A stretch of DNA of 64,000 nucleotides, taken from positions 372,001 to 436,000 of the forward strand of contig NZ_CP106798.1 of NCBI RefSeq assembly GCF_025642155.1, written 5' to 3'. The notes under the pieces are model-generated. The model was not told the origin of the DNA and made no database searches. It saw only the letters and a list, made by a program, of their open reading frames with translations. Of this stretch, positions 33,700 to 42,199 are shown piece after piece (within the stretch, counting starts at the first letter, position 1; each line of letters begins with the position of its first letter). The position numbers were made by a program, and so were the translations under genes. This DNA comes from Streptomyces sp. HUAS 15-9. Lineage in GTDB: Bacteria; Actinomycetota; Actinomycetes; Streptomycetales; Streptomycetaceae.

Positions 33700-34590
33700 A
33701 TGACCGCCGTCAAGGCTCCCAAGCGCACCAGTCGCCCGCTCGCCGCACTCGCCGGGGCCGTCGCCCTCACCGCCACGTCGATCGGTCTGTGGGCCGCGAC
33801 GACCTCCCCGGCCCAGGCCGCCGCTCTCCCGACCCCGGACCACGTGGTGGTCGTGGTGATGGAGAACCACGCCTACTCGCAGGTCATCGGCAGCTCCAGC
33901 GCCCCGTACATCAACAACACCCTCAAGGCCGGTGGCGCCAACCTGACCCAGTCCTACGGCCTCACGCACCCCAGTGAGCCGAACTACTACATGCTCTTCT
34001 CGGGTTCCAACCAGGGCCGCACCGACGACAGTTGCGTCCCGGTGGGCTCCATCTCCGCGCCCAACCTCGCCTCCGAGCTGATCGCCGCGGGGAAGACGTG
34101 GGCGAGCTACAACGAGTCGCTGCCCAGCCAGGGTTCGACGGTCTGCAGCAGCGGCGAGTACGCGCAGAAGCACAACCCGTGGTTCGGCTTTTCCAACGTG
34201 CCGACGAGCAGCGCGAAGACCATGACGCAGTTCCCGAGCGACTACACGACGCTGCCGAAGGTCTCCTTCGTGATCCCGAACCTGTGCAGTGACATGCACG
34301 ACTGCTCGGTCTCCACGGGCGACACCTGGATCAAGAACAACCTGGGTGCCTACGCCACGTGGGCCAAGACCCACAACAGCATCCTCGCCGTCACCTTCGA
34401 CGAGGACAACAGGCTGTCCGGCAACCGCATCCCCACCGTCTTCTACGGACAGCACGTCGCTCCCGGCAGCTCCAGCTCGACCACCTACAACCACTACAAC
34501 GTGCTGCGCACGGTCGAGGACCTGGCCGGTCTGACCACGCACGCGGGCAACGCCGCCTCGGCATCCGACATCAGCGGCATCTGGAACTGA
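33700..34590 (+). CDS. Secreted acid phosphatase / phosphoesterase-family (PF04185-like) protein
   Basis: The product has 296 residues. A Sec signal peptide (basic start, hydrophobic ALAGAVALTATSIGLWAA, cut after SPAQAAA) leads to a phosphoesterase domain: DHVVVVVMENHAYSQVIGSS, LTHPSEPNYYMLFSG and VTFDEDN near the C-terminus hold the conserved metal-binding Glu-Asn, Ser/Asn and Asp residues. It should hydrolyse phosphate esters outside the cell. GGAGG lies 7 bases before the ATG. It heads an operon with an MFS transporter (5 bp later) and a TolB-like protein, which suggests release and uptake of a phosphorylated nutrient or phosphate-linked export. Confidence 0.88.
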   Translation: MTAVKAPKRTSRPLAALAGAVALTATSIGLWAATTSPAQAAALPTPDHVVVVVMENHAYSQVIGSSSAPYINNTLKAGGANLTQSYGLTHPSEPNYYMLFSGSNQGRTDDSCVPVGSISAPNLASELIAAGKTWASYNESLPSQGSTVCSSGEYAQKHNPWFGFSNVPTSSAKTMTQFPSDYTTLPKVSFVIPNLCSDMHDCSVSTGDTWIKNNLGAYATWAKTHNSILAVTFDEDNRLSGNRIPTVFYGQHVAPGSSSSTTYNHYNVLRTVEDLAGLTTHAGNAASASDISGIWN

Positions 34591-34595
34591 CGCCC

Positions 34596-35864
34596 GTGTA
34601 TCTCGCGGATTCCCGCGGCACCAAGCCCGCCGTCGCCCCGGACACCCGTCCGGGGCGACGGCAGGGCGCGGTGCCCGGTACCGTGCTGGCCCTGGGTGCG
34701 GTCAGCCTGATCACGGACGTCTCCTCGGAGATGGTCACGGCCGTCCTGCCGCTCTACGTGGTGGCGGGCCTCGGCCTGTCCCCCCTCGGGTTCGGCCTCC
34801 TTGACGGCATCAACAACGGTGTCGGAGCCCTGGTCCGGCTGGCCGGCGGCCACCTCGCCGACCGGGGAGGCCGCCGCCACAAGATCGTGGCGGGCGTCGG
34901 CTACGGCCTGTCCGCACTGTGCAAGCCGCTGCTGCTGCTCGCCCACACCCTCCCCGTGATCAGCGCCGTGCTCGCGGCCGACCGCACCGGCAAAGGGCTG
35001 CGCACGGCACCCCGGGACGCGATGATCTCGCTGGCCACCGAACCCGAGCACCGGGGGCGGGCGTTCGGGGTGCACCGCGCCATGGACACCACCGGCGCGC
35101 TGCTCGGCCCGCTCGTCGCCTTCGCCGTACTGCGGGCCACCGTCGACGGCTACGACGCGGTCTTCGCGGTCAGCGGCTGCGTCGCCGTGCTCGGGGTCCT
35201 GGTGCTGGTGCTGTTCGTGCCCCGTCACATCTCCCCCGCCGGTCCCGCACAGCCGCCCGAGTCGGAGCGGCCGACGCTGCGCGCCGCCATCGGGCTGCTG
35301 CGCCGCCCACAGCTGCGCCGGCTCACCGTGTGCGCGGCTCTGCTCGGTCTGACCACCGTCAGCGACTCCTTCCTCTATCTGCTGCTCCAGCGCGAAGAGG
35401 CCCTGCCCGCCGACCTGTTCCCGCTGCTGCCGCTGGGCACCGCCACTGTCTTCCTGCTGCTCGCCGTCCCGCTGGGCGCACTCGCCGACCGCATCAGCCG
35501 CCGCCGGCTCTTCCTGGCCGGCCACGGTGTCCTGCTGCTCGGCTACGGCCTGGTGCTCAGCCCTTGGCACGGTGTCCCGGCCGTGGTCGCCGTCCTCGTG
35601 CTGCACGGCACCTTCTACGCGGCCACCGACGGAGTCCTTGCGGCCGCCACCGCAGGGGCCGTCCCGGCGCAGCACCAGGGTGCCGGGCAGGCATTGGTCG
35701 GCACCGGCCAGGCGCTGGCCCGATTCGCCTGCTCGCTCGCCTTCGGCGCGGCCTGGAGCCTGTGGGGCGGGCGCAACGCGCTGGCCGTCACCGCCGTCGC
35801 ACTGGCCGTCAGCGCCGTCGTGGCCTGGTTCGTCCTCCGTACCGCCGATGAGGTGCCCGCATGA
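34596..35864 (+). CDS. MFS transporter in phosphatase operon
   Basis: From GTG 34596 the product has 422 residues and 11-12 helices. SLITDVSSEMVTAVLPLYVV followed by LLDGINNGVGALVRLAGGHL, and RTGKGLRTAPRDAMISLATE, place it in a widespread MFS group of unknown substrate sometimes annotated as sugar phosphate or metabolite permease. It begins 5 bp after the phosphatase stop; the ribosome-binding site is weak, so translation probably depends on coupling. Its stop overlaps the TolB-like gene start (ATGA). Confidence 0.87.
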   Translation: MYLADSRGTKPAVAPDTRPGRRQGAVPGTVLALGAVSLITDVSSEMVTAVLPLYVVAGLGLSPLGFGLLDGINNGVGALVRLAGGHLADRGGRRHKIVAGVGYGLSALCKPLLLLAHTLPVISAVLAADRTGKGLRTAPRDAMISLATEPEHRGRAFGVHRAMDTTGALLGPLVAFAVLRATVDGYDAVFAVSGCVAVLGVLVLVLFVPRHISPAGPAQPPESERPTLRAAIGLLRRPQLRRLTVCAALLGLTTVSDSFLYLLLQREEALPADLFPLLPLGTATVFLLLAVPLGALADRISRRRLFLAGHGVLLLGYGLVLSPWHGVPAVVAVLVLHGTFYAATDGVLAAATAGAVPAQHQGAGQALVGTGQALARFACSLAFGAAWSLWGGRNALAVTAVALAVSAVVAWFVLRTADEVPA

Positions 35865-36883
35865 GAAGAACCACCCGCCTCGTGATCCTGCTGGTCGCCC
35901 TCGTGGTGCTCGGGAGCGTGGGCACCGGGGCGGTGCTGTACGCCGCCCACCGGTCGAGCATGCGTGACCAGCAGCAGGCGAACGGTCCGACCGTGCGGGC
36001 CGGTACCGTCTCGCTCCGTCCGGCCGGTGGCCGTCGGCTGCTGGTACGCAATCTGGTCTGGGGCCCGCACCGTGACGAGATCGCCATCGTGCCGGCCGGT
36101 GATCCGCAGGGGCCGCGCACCGCGTCGGGCGTCAAGTGCCTGCGATTCCACGCGGCGGCCGGTACCGGTATCTGCCTGCAGGCCGTGCACGGCACGCTGC
36201 GGGACACCTACCGGGCGGTGGTGCTCGACTCGCAGTTGCACGAGCTGCACCGTTTCCCGGCGGCAGGCATCCCCACCCGGGCCCGGGTCTCACCCTCCGG
36301 CCACCTGGTGGCCTGGACGGTCTTCGTCAGCGGGGACTCCTACGCCGGCACCAATTTCTCGACCCGCACCGCCATCGTGGACACCCGCACCTGGACGATC
36401 GACGACAATCTGGAGACGTTCCGCGTCATCAAGGACGGCCGGACCTACCGTGCCGCGGACACCAACGTCTGGGGTGTCACCTTCGCCGACGACAACCGCT
36501 TCTACGCCACGCTGGCAACCGGCGGCCGTACGTACCTCGTGCGGGGCGACGTCGCGGCACGCAACCTGACCACCGTGCACCGCAACGTCGAATGCCCCTC
36601 CCTCTCGCCCGACGGCACCCGGATCGCCTACAAGAAGCGCGTCCCGGGGGCCTCGTCCGATGCTCCGTGGCGGCTGTACGTCCTCGACCTGCACACCATG
36701 AAGGAGACGGCGACCGCCGAGCGGCGCAACATCGACGACCAGGCCCTGTGGCGCGACGGCTCCACCCTCGTCTACGCCCTTCCCGGCGACTACGGCTCGG
36801 ACCTGTGGACCGTCCCCGCCGACGGCACCGGCACGGCCCGCCGGCTGATGACTTCCGCTGTCGCCCCCGCCTACCTGGGGTGA
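35861..36883 (+). CDS. TolB-like beta-propeller protein with signal anchor
   Basis: The product has 340 residues. An N-terminal transmembrane anchor (LVILLVALVVLGSVGTGAV) is followed by repeated WD40/PD40-type blades such as CPSLSPDGTRIAYKKRVPG and WGVTFADDNRFYATLATGG. It faces outward and probably binds a protein or glycan. NCBI-style annotation of homologues is 'TolB-like translocation protein'; no Tol system exists in Gram-positives, so that name is not a function. It is the third gene of the phosphatase/MFS operon, overlapping the MFS stop. Confidence 0.82.
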   Translation: MRRTTRLVILLVALVVLGSVGTGAVLYAAHRSSMRDQQQANGPTVRAGTVSLRPAGGRRLLVRNLVWGPHRDEIAIVPAGDPQGPRTASGVKCLRFHAAAGTGICLQAVHGTLRDTYRAVVLDSQLHELHRFPAAGIPTRARVSPSGHLVAWTVFVSGDSYAGTNFSTRTAIVDTRTWTIDDNLETFRVIKDGRTYRAADTNVWGVTFADDNRFYATLATGGRTYLVRGDVAARNLTTVHRNVECPSLSPDGTRIAYKKRVPGASSDAPWRLYVLDLHTMKETATAERRNIDDQALWRDGSTLVYALPGDYGSDLWTVPADGTGTARRLMTSAVAPAYLG

Positions 36884-36985
36884 CAGGCCGGGACGGGGGC
36901 TGGGGCACAGCAGACGCCGCAGGACACGGACTTCCCTGTGTGTGCCCTCGCCCTTGACAAACCCCCTCGCACAGCTGAAATGCTG

Positions 36986-36999
36986 ACCGACCAGTCGGT
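36986..36999. promoter_or_regulatory. TetR-operator-like palindrome at alpha/beta-hydrolase gene
   Basis: ACCGAC-CA-GTCGGT: perfect 6-bp arms, 15 bp before GTG 37015. Closely similar to 26440-26457. Its place near the likely transcription start fits a repressor site. No TetR gene is adjacent. Confidence 0.6.
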
Positions 37000-37014
37000 A
37001 TGAAGGGGCGGACC

Positions 37015-37851
37015 GTGACCGAGTTGAGCATCTCCACTGCTGCGGGCCTGTTCGATGCGGTCGCGGCGGGTCCGCGCGAGGGCCGCCCGGTGCTGTTGCT
37101 GCACGGCTTCCCGCAGACGGGCCTGGCATGGCGACAGCAGATCGAGACGCTCGCCGCGCACGGATACCGGGTCGTGGCGCCCGACCAGCGTGGGTACTCC
37201 CCCGGGGCCCGCCCCGAACGGCCCGAGGACTACCGCATGAGCGTCCTGGTCGACGATGTGGTCGCGATCACGGAGGAGTTGGGCTGGGCCTCGTTCGATC
37301 TGGTCGGTCATGACTGGGGAGGCGCGGTGGCGTGGTGGACCACCCATGCCCACCCCGGCCGCGTACGCACCCTGACGGTTGTCTCGACCCCGCACCCCGG
37401 CGCCCTCGCCACCACTCTGCGCACCGACCCGGACCAGCGCGAACGCTCGCGCTACATGATCGACTGGCGCGAAACGCCCGCGACGGAAGAGCTCATGCTC
37501 GCCCACGACGCCGAGGCGCTTCGCTCCGTCTATGCCGGAAAGGTCCCGCAGGACAGTGTCGAGGCCTACGTGCGGCACCTCTCCCGGCCGGGCGCGCTCA
37601 CCGCGGCGCTGAACTGGTACCGGTCCGGCCGCCCCGACGGCAAGATCGGCACCATCGACGTGCCCACGCTGTACGTCTGGAGCACGGAGGACAGCGCGTT
37701 CGGCCCGGCGGCCGCGCAGGAGACCGGGCACTGGATCACAGGGCCGTACCGCTTCGAGACCCTCCAGGGCGTCAGCCACTGGGTCCCCGAGGAGGCGCCG
37801 GAGACGTTGAGCCGTCTGCTGCTCGACCATCTGCGCGCGCACGGCGAGTAG
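37015..37851 (+). CDS. Alpha/beta-fold hydrolase, epoxide-hydrolase-like
   Basis: From GTG 37015 the product has 278 residues. The oxyanion motif HGFPQTGLAWR and the nucleophile elbow VGHDWGGAVAWW (Asp nucleophile in GHDWGG) are typical of epoxide hydrolases and haloalkane dehalogenases. A cap region with YRSGRPD and the late His in GVSHWVPEEAPE complete the triad. AAGGGG lies 8 bases before GTG 37015, which decides against ATG 37000. A palindromic operator lies 15 bp upstream. The natural substrate is unknown. Confidence 0.88.
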   Translation: MTELSISTAAGLFDAVAAGPREGRPVLLLHGFPQTGLAWRQQIETLAAHGYRVVAPDQRGYSPGARPERPEDYRMSVLVDDVVAITEELGWASFDLVGHDWGGAVAWWTTHAHPGRVRTLTVVSTPHPGALATTLRTDPDQRERSRYMIDWRETPATEELMLAHDAEALRSVYAGKVPQDSVEAYVRHLSRPGALTAALNWYRSGRPDGKIGTIDVPTLYVWSTEDSAFGPAAAQETGHWITGPYRFETLQGVSHWVPEEAPETLSRLLLDHLRAHGE

Positions 37852-37904
37852 GGAAACCAGGACCACAGCGAACACCCGTCTGCACATCCCGGAAGGTGAC
37901 CCCA

Positions 37905-38726
37905 GTGAAGACAGCGCGAGCAGCCTGGCGCCGACTCGAGCCCGTACACGGCATGATCTACTTCGCCCCCGAGGCACGGCGGCGGTACGCGGAGCTCGGA
38001 CTGAGCGGACGGGCCGGGTACTTCGCTTCCCGCAGCGCCGCCTTCGGCCGGGCATCCGCTGAGCTCGTCATCGCGACCTTCTACAACTTCAACCCCGATC
38101 TGGTGCGGAAGGCCGTCCACGGGGTCTGGGACGCGACGACACCACAGCAGGTGCTGGACGCACGGTACGCGGGCGCGAGTGAGGCCCTGCGGCGGGCCGG
38201 GATCCATGAACTCCCCGCTCTCGACGAGGTCTTGGCGCTGACGCGCAGGGCCGCCGACGCCGCAGGCGAGCACGCTCACGGCCGCCCGCTGTTCGCCGCG
38301 CATGCCGCGCTGCCCTGGCCGGACGAACCGGTGCTGCGGCTCTGGCACGCCCAGACGCTGCTCCGGGAGTTCCGTGGAGACGGGCATGTCGCCTGCCTGC
38401 TCACCGAGGGCATAGGAGGCCTGGAGGCCCTGATTCTGCACGCTGCCACCGCCGAGGTTCCCGTCGACTTCCTCAGGGCGAGCCGCGCATGGCCCGAGGA
38501 CGAGTGGGCGGCCACCACAGAGCGCCTGCGCACGCGAGGTCTCCTCGACGGTGACTCCCTCAGCCCGGAAGGCGTACGCCTGCGTCAGCACATCGAGGAC
38601 CGCACCGACCGCCTGGCCCTGCCCGCCTACGCCGCCCTGGGAGACACCGACTGCGAGCGTCTTGCAGAACTCGCGAGCCCCTACGGCCGCGCCGTCGTCG
38701 AAGCCGGGCTCATCAAGGTCGGCTGA
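37905..38726 (+). CDS. SCO6745-family protein
   Basis: The product has 273 residues. The N-terminal pattern RAAWRRLEPVHGMIYFAPEA and IATFYNFNPDLVRKAVHGVW is diagnostic of this actinobacterial family. The C-terminal third looks like a winged helix (WAATTERLRTRGLLDGDSLS, then PEGVRLRQHIEDRTDR), so a MarR-like regulatory role is possible but untested. GGAAGG lies 8 bases before GTG 37905, which is 53 bp after the hydrolase stop, so the two genes are probably co-transcribed. Confidence 0.85.
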   Translation: MKTARAAWRRLEPVHGMIYFAPEARRRYAELGLSGRAGYFASRSAAFGRASAELVIATFYNFNPDLVRKAVHGVWDATTPQQVLDARYAGASEALRRAGIHELPALDEVLALTRRAADAAGEHAHGRPLFAAHAALPWPDEPVLRLWHAQTLLREFRGDGHVACLLTEGIGGLEALILHAATAEVPVDFLRASRAWPEDEWAATTERLRTRGLLDGDSLSPEGVRLRQHIEDRTDRLALPAYAALGDTDCERLAELASPYGRAVVEAGLIKVG

Positions 38727-38773
38727 CCAGGTCGTCACCCGGGCCGTCGCCACACCGTGCCGCCACCGGTCGC

Positions 38774-39775
38774 TCACACAGAGCGCAGGTCCCCGTCGGC
38801 CGGCCTCGGCACACACGCCCGACGGGTTCTGTCGCGCATCTCCCGGGGGCTGAGGCCATAGCGCTGACGGAAGGCGGTGCTCAGCGCGCTGGCCGAGGAG
38901 AACCCCGAGGCGTAGGCCAGTTCCGTGATCGTCATGTGTTCGCAGTCGGCGCACTGGAGGCGATCGCGAACCAGGCGCAGGCGCTCCTCACGGATCAGTC
39001 CGCGGGGAGTGGTGCCCACGGACTGGAGGGCCAGCTGGATCTGGCGCAGGGACCAGCCGAGGGCGAGTGCCATGGACGCACCCGTGAGGCCGGGATCGGC
39101 GGCGTGGTCGCGGACGTAGCGGCGGACGAGCGCCTCGACCTCGATGAGATGGCCCGGGACGTCGGGGCGGTCGTCGCCGCAGGCGAGCATGCACAGCAGC
39201 TCGACGATGCGGTCGGAGATCGCGTCGAACGCTGTTGCGGTGAGGTGGTCACGCTCCTCGTGCAGGGTGCGCACCATGCCGAGCACGATGCGGCCCAGCC
39301 CCCGGGCCAGATCGATTCCGGTGGCCAGCGGGGCCTTCCGGTTCAGCGGGCTGTCGATCTCACGGGCCGGGATCGACAGGATGAATCCGTGCAAGGACGC
39401 GTCGTGGAGCAGTTCGAAGGGCGCGCCCAGCGTGAGGAGGCTGCCCGTCCCCGGCGTCAGACGTGTCTCCTGGTCGTCCTGGCGCAGGACCACCTCACCG
39501 GCGAGCGGGAGGACGAACCGGTAGTCGGGGTCGGGTTTCTGGCGGATCAGGCCGGGGGTGCGGACGTACTCGATCTGGTCGCTGCACCATTTGACGAGCT
39601 GGTAGTTGTCACTGCGCTGCCGGACCAGCTCGCCCCGGAAGGTGTCGGGTCGGGTGAACCGGTAGTCCATGCGCGTCTGGTACACGTCGATGCGCTCGCT
39701 CCACAGGTCCGTCCCTTCACGCGACGAGACCTCGCCGGTCCTGGTCGTCTCCACGAAGTAGCTTCCCGCGGACAA
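38774..39775 (-). CDS. AraC family transcriptional regulator
   Basis: From TTG 39775 the product has 333 residues. The N-terminal AraC-binding-like domain (YRFVLPLAGEVVLRQDDQET) is followed by the C-terminal HTH_18 (MALALGWSLRQIQLALQSVG and ELAYASGFSSASALSTAFRQ). GGAGGAG lies 5 bases before the TTG and decides the start; GTG 39802 has none. It is divergent from the conservon across 283 bp that contain TAGGGCAA repeats 21 bp apart, the spacing typical of AraC half-sites, so autoregulation or control of the conservon is plausible. Confidence 0.88.
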   Translation of the reverse strand: MSAGSYFVETTRTGEVSSREGTDLWSERIDVYQTRMDYRFTRPDTFRGELVRQRSDNYQLVKWCSDQIEYVRTPGLIRQKPDPDYRFVLPLAGEVVLRQDDQETRLTPGTGSLLTLGAPFELLHDASLHGFILSIPAREIDSPLNRKAPLATGIDLARGLGRIVLGMVRTLHEERDHLTATAFDAISDRIVELLCMLACGDDRPDVPGHLIEVEALVRRYVRDHAADPGLTGASMALALGWSLRQIQLALQSVGTTPRGLIREERLRLVRDRLQCADCEHMTITELAYASGFSSASALSTAFRQRYGLSPREMRDRTRRACVPRPADGDLRSV

Positions 39776-39865
39776 CCCATCTCCTCCGCTGCGACGCGTC
39801 ACGACGGTGCTTGGTGAGCGGCGTCGCGCTTCCGCGCCGCCATCGACCGTTACGCGTAGTCAGAC

Positions 39866-39894
39866 TAGGGCAACAGCCGGTCTCCGTAGGGCAA
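39866..39894. promoter_or_regulatory. Direct repeat with 21-bp period (AraC-type half-sites)
   Basis: TAGGGCAA at 39866-39873 and 39887-39894. A 21-bp period (two helical turns) matches how AraC proteins contact adjacent half-sites. An AraC-family gene starts 91 bp away. Confidence 0.55.
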
Positions 39895-39903
39895 TCCCTG
39901 CCG

Positions 39904-39919
39904 TTTGGCATATGCCAAA
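39904..39919. promoter_or_regulatory. 16-bp perfect palindrome upstream of conservon
   Basis: TTTGGCATATGCCAAA, fully symmetric, 140 bp before cvnA and 129 bp before the AraC start. The binding protein is unknown. Confidence 0.55.
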
Positions 39920-40058
39920 GGGAAGCCGGTCGCCTGAAACGTCTCATCCGGCCTGTTTGCGCCTGGTGACAACTTCCTTGCGCACACGCACAAGTACGGA
40001 CGCGGAACCGTCGCTACCGTCAAGCGCCCGTCAACTCACGTCCGTCTTTGAGGACTTC

Positions 40059-41843
40059 ATGACCGAACAGATACCGGAAGCGGTGTTCTGGTGCCTGGCC
40101 GTAAGCCTGTTCGCCGTCACCGTGCTGCTGGTGCGCCAGCGCGGGATCACCGCACGGCAGCGCAGTCGCAACGTCGAACTCGCGGACGGCCTGCGGGCGC
40201 GGGACGAGGAGGTACGTCACCTCGTGTCCGCCCGGCTGCCGGCCCTGGAGGATGCGGCCCGGCAGCAGTCCCCGGCCGTCGGTTGGCTCGACATCCGGCT
40301 CGCCGACACCGACTTCGGCAAGTGCCTGGACGAGGTCCTGGCACGGTTCGCCGGAGCCGTCGAACACGCGCAGTCCCGCGCCGACCAGTCCGCGAAGGCC
40401 GCCCTGAAGGCGTCCATGCGATCCATCCAGGCCCTGGCCAACGAACAGCAGGTATCCATCGCGGAGATGCAGGACCGGCACGACCACCCCGATGTGCTGC
40501 GCGACCTGCTCGAGATCGACCACACCAACGCCCAGTTCGGGCGCCGGGCCCAAGCCATCGCCGTGCTCTGCGGCTCGTGGCCCGGCCGGCAGCGCGCCAC
40601 CTCCGCACTCATCGAGGTCGTACGCGGCGCCACCTCCCGCATCCGCGACTACCGGCGCATCCGCATCCACGGCGAGGTCGCCATCGCCGTGGCCAGCAGG
40701 ACGGTGGAGCCGGTGGTGCTCGCGGTCGCCGAACTGCTCGACAACGCCGCACGCCACTCGCAGCCCAACACGACCGTCGAGGTCACCATCCAGGCGGTGC
40801 ACAACGGCGCCTGTGTGGTCATCGACGACGCCGGCGTCGGCATGGACGGCCAGGCCGCCGGGCATGCCGCCGAGCTGCTGAGCGGCGGGCACACCTCCGA
40901 CGTCACCCGGCTCGGCGACCCACCCCGCTTCGGCTTCGCCGTCATCGGGGTACTCGCCAGGCGCTACGGCTTCAACGTCTCCGTGGACACGGTCTCCCCC
41001 TACGGCGGCGTACGCGCCGTACTGTTCCTGCCGTCCGCCCTGCTCACACACCTGGACGCGACGCCCGAGCGGCAGCCGTCCGGCGCGCCGGCCGCACCCA
41101 CCCCTGATGCGACGCCCGCCCGGACCCCGGACTCCCCCACCGTGTCCCCTGCCGCGCCCACGGCAGCGCCGACGGTGCGCGCGGTACCGGCTGCCGACCC
41201 GGAACCCGGCCCCGGCACCGCGGAGGCGACCACCTCCGGAGGCCTGCCGAAACGACGCCGCCGTACCCTGCGCGAAACCGCCGTACAGCCCGCTCCCCCG
41301 CCCGCCGACGAGGTCGGTGGACGCTCGGCCGAGGAGAACGCCCGGCGCATGGGCGCCTTCGCCCGCGGCACCCGCTTTGGCCGGTCCGCCCAGCACACCC
41401 CCCCAGGAAGACGAAGGGAACAGCCACGAATGACCGGGCCCACCAACAACGAGTTGGGCTGGATGTTGGACGACGTGCTGAAGGTGCCGGAGGCGCTCCA
41501 CGCGATCCTGCTCTCCGCCGACGGCATGCTCCGCGCCTACTCCAAGGACATCGACCGGGACGATGCCGAGCGGCTGGCCGCGGGCCTGTCCGGAGTCCAG
41601 TCGATCAGCCGCAGCACGGCCGAGTTCTGCGGCACCCCGCACACCCCGTGGCGGCAGACCCTGATCGAGTTCGCGCACGGTTACGTGTTCCTCGTCGCCG
41701 CCGGCGAAGGCGCCTACCTCGCGGTCTCCACCAGCCAGGACGTGGACATGGAGGCGGTGACGTACCGCATGCACAAGCTCGTCGACCGGCTCGGCAAGGA
41801 GCTGACCAGCCCGGCCCGGCAGGACACCGGCAGCCCGGCATGA
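40059..41843 (+). CDS. cvnA: Conservon proteins CvnA (histidine-kinase-like) and CvnB (roadblock) read as one fused frame
   Basis: As sequenced, one frame of 594 residues runs through two normally separate genes. Residues 1-457 are CvnA: a membrane helix (about 8-25), a helical region and a HATPase domain (AELLDNAARHSQ, DDAGVGMDGQ, FGFAVIGVLA) without a clear HisKA box, then a Pro/Ala-rich tail. Residues 458-594 are the roadblock/LC7 protein CvnB. At 41398-41404 there is a run of seven C. With six, CvnA would end HTPQEDEGNSHE at TGA 41431-41433, overlapping the CvnB ATG 41430 in the usual ATGA manner. So the fusion is probably a one-base insertion or a sequencing error. GAGG lies before ATG 40059. 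Confidence 0.8.
   Translation: MTEQIPEAVFWCLAVSLFAVTVLLVRQRGITARQRSRNVELADGLRARDEEVRHLVSARLPALEDAARQQSPAVGWLDIRLADTDFGKCLDEVLARFAGAVEHAQSRADQSAKAALKASMRSIQALANEQQVSIAEMQDRHDHPDVLRDLLEIDHTNAQFGRRAQAIAVLCGSWPGRQRATSALIEVVRGATSRIRDYRRIRIHGEVAIAVASRTVEPVVLAVAELLDNAARHSQPNTTVEVTIQAVHNGACVVIDDAGVGMDGQAAGHAAELLSGGHTSDVTRLGDPPRFGFAVIGVLARRYGFNVSVDTVSPYGGVRAVLFLPSALLTHLDATPERQPSGAPAAPTPDATPARTPDSPTVSPAAPTAAPTVRAVPAADPEPGPGTAEATTSGGLPKRRRRTLRETAVQPAPPPADEVGGRSAEENARRMGAFARGTRFGRSAQHTPPGRRREQPRMTGPTNNELGWMLDDVLKVPEALHAILLSADGMLRAYSKDIDRDDAERLAAGLSGVQSISRSTAEFCGTPHTPWRQTLIEFAHGYVFLVAAGEGAYLAVSTSQDVDMEAVTYRMHKLVDRLGKELTSPARQDTGSPA
41430..41843 (+). CDS. cvnB: CvnB roadblock/LC7-domain protein (3' part of the fused frame)
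   Basis: Starting at ATG 41430 this gives 137 residues: NELGWMLDDVLKVPEALHAI, LLSADGMLRAYSKDIDRDDA and the C-terminal FLVAAGEGAYLAVST. This is the complete length and pattern of CvnB proteins, MglB-like roadblock partners of the conservon GTPase. Its stop overlaps the ATG of the DUF742 gene (ATGA). If the C7 run is an error, this is a separate gene; otherwise it may be made both fused and by internal initiation. Confidence 0.8.
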   Translation: MTGPTNNELGWMLDDVLKVPEALHAILLSADGMLRAYSKDIDRDDAERLAAGLSGVQSISRSTAEFCGTPHTPWRQTLIEFAHGYVFLVAAGEGAYLAVSTSQDVDMEAVTYRMHKLVDRLGKELTSPARQDTGSPA

Positions 41844-42199
41844 CTCCCCGGCGCCGCCCCGCAGACAGGCTGGTGCGGTCGTACGTCATCACGGACGGCC
41901 GCGCCCAGCCCTCCCGCAACACCCTGGACCTGGTCACGCTGCTGATCGCCACCGACGATCTGCCGCTGACCGGGCTCAACCCGGAAAAGCGCAGGCTCAT
42001 GGAACTGTGCCGGCCGGGAGCGCTGTCCGTCGCCGAGGTGGCCGGCCACCTCGGCCTCCCGGTCGGCGTCACCAAAGTCCTGACCGCCGACCTCATGGAC
42101 AGCGGTCACATCGTCACCCGCGCGCCCATCCCCGCGGCCCGGCCGACCGACGCCCGAATCCTCCAGGAGGTGCTCGATGGGCTCCGCGCCCGCCTCTGA
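41840..42199 (+). CDS. cvnC: DUF742 protein of conservon
   Basis: The product has 119 residues. RLVRSYVITDGRAQPSRNTL and RRLMELCRPGALSVAEVAGH are the DUF742 signature; the second half is a winged helix (HLGLPVGVTKVLTADLMDSG). CvnC works with the roadblock protein and GTPase at the membrane-bound kinase-like protein. It overlaps cvnB by 4 bp and the GTPase gene by 23 bp. Confidence 0.92.
   Translation: MTPRRRPADRLVRSYVITDGRAQPSRNTLDLVTLLIATDDLPLTGLNPEKRRLMELCRPGALSVAEVAGHLGLPVGVTKVLTADLMDSGHIVTRAPIPAARPTDARILQEVLDGLRARL

Noticed and set aside
41398..41404. Programmed ribosomal frameshifting at the C7 run
   Set aside because: A slippery run is present, but I see no recognisable stimulating element, and the fused frame needs no shift. 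Sequence error or mutation is the simpler reading.
40020..41774. 584-codon open minus-strand frame opposite cvnA/cvnB
   Set aside because: Antisense of conserved conservon genes; Gly/Val-rich translation typical of shadow frames.
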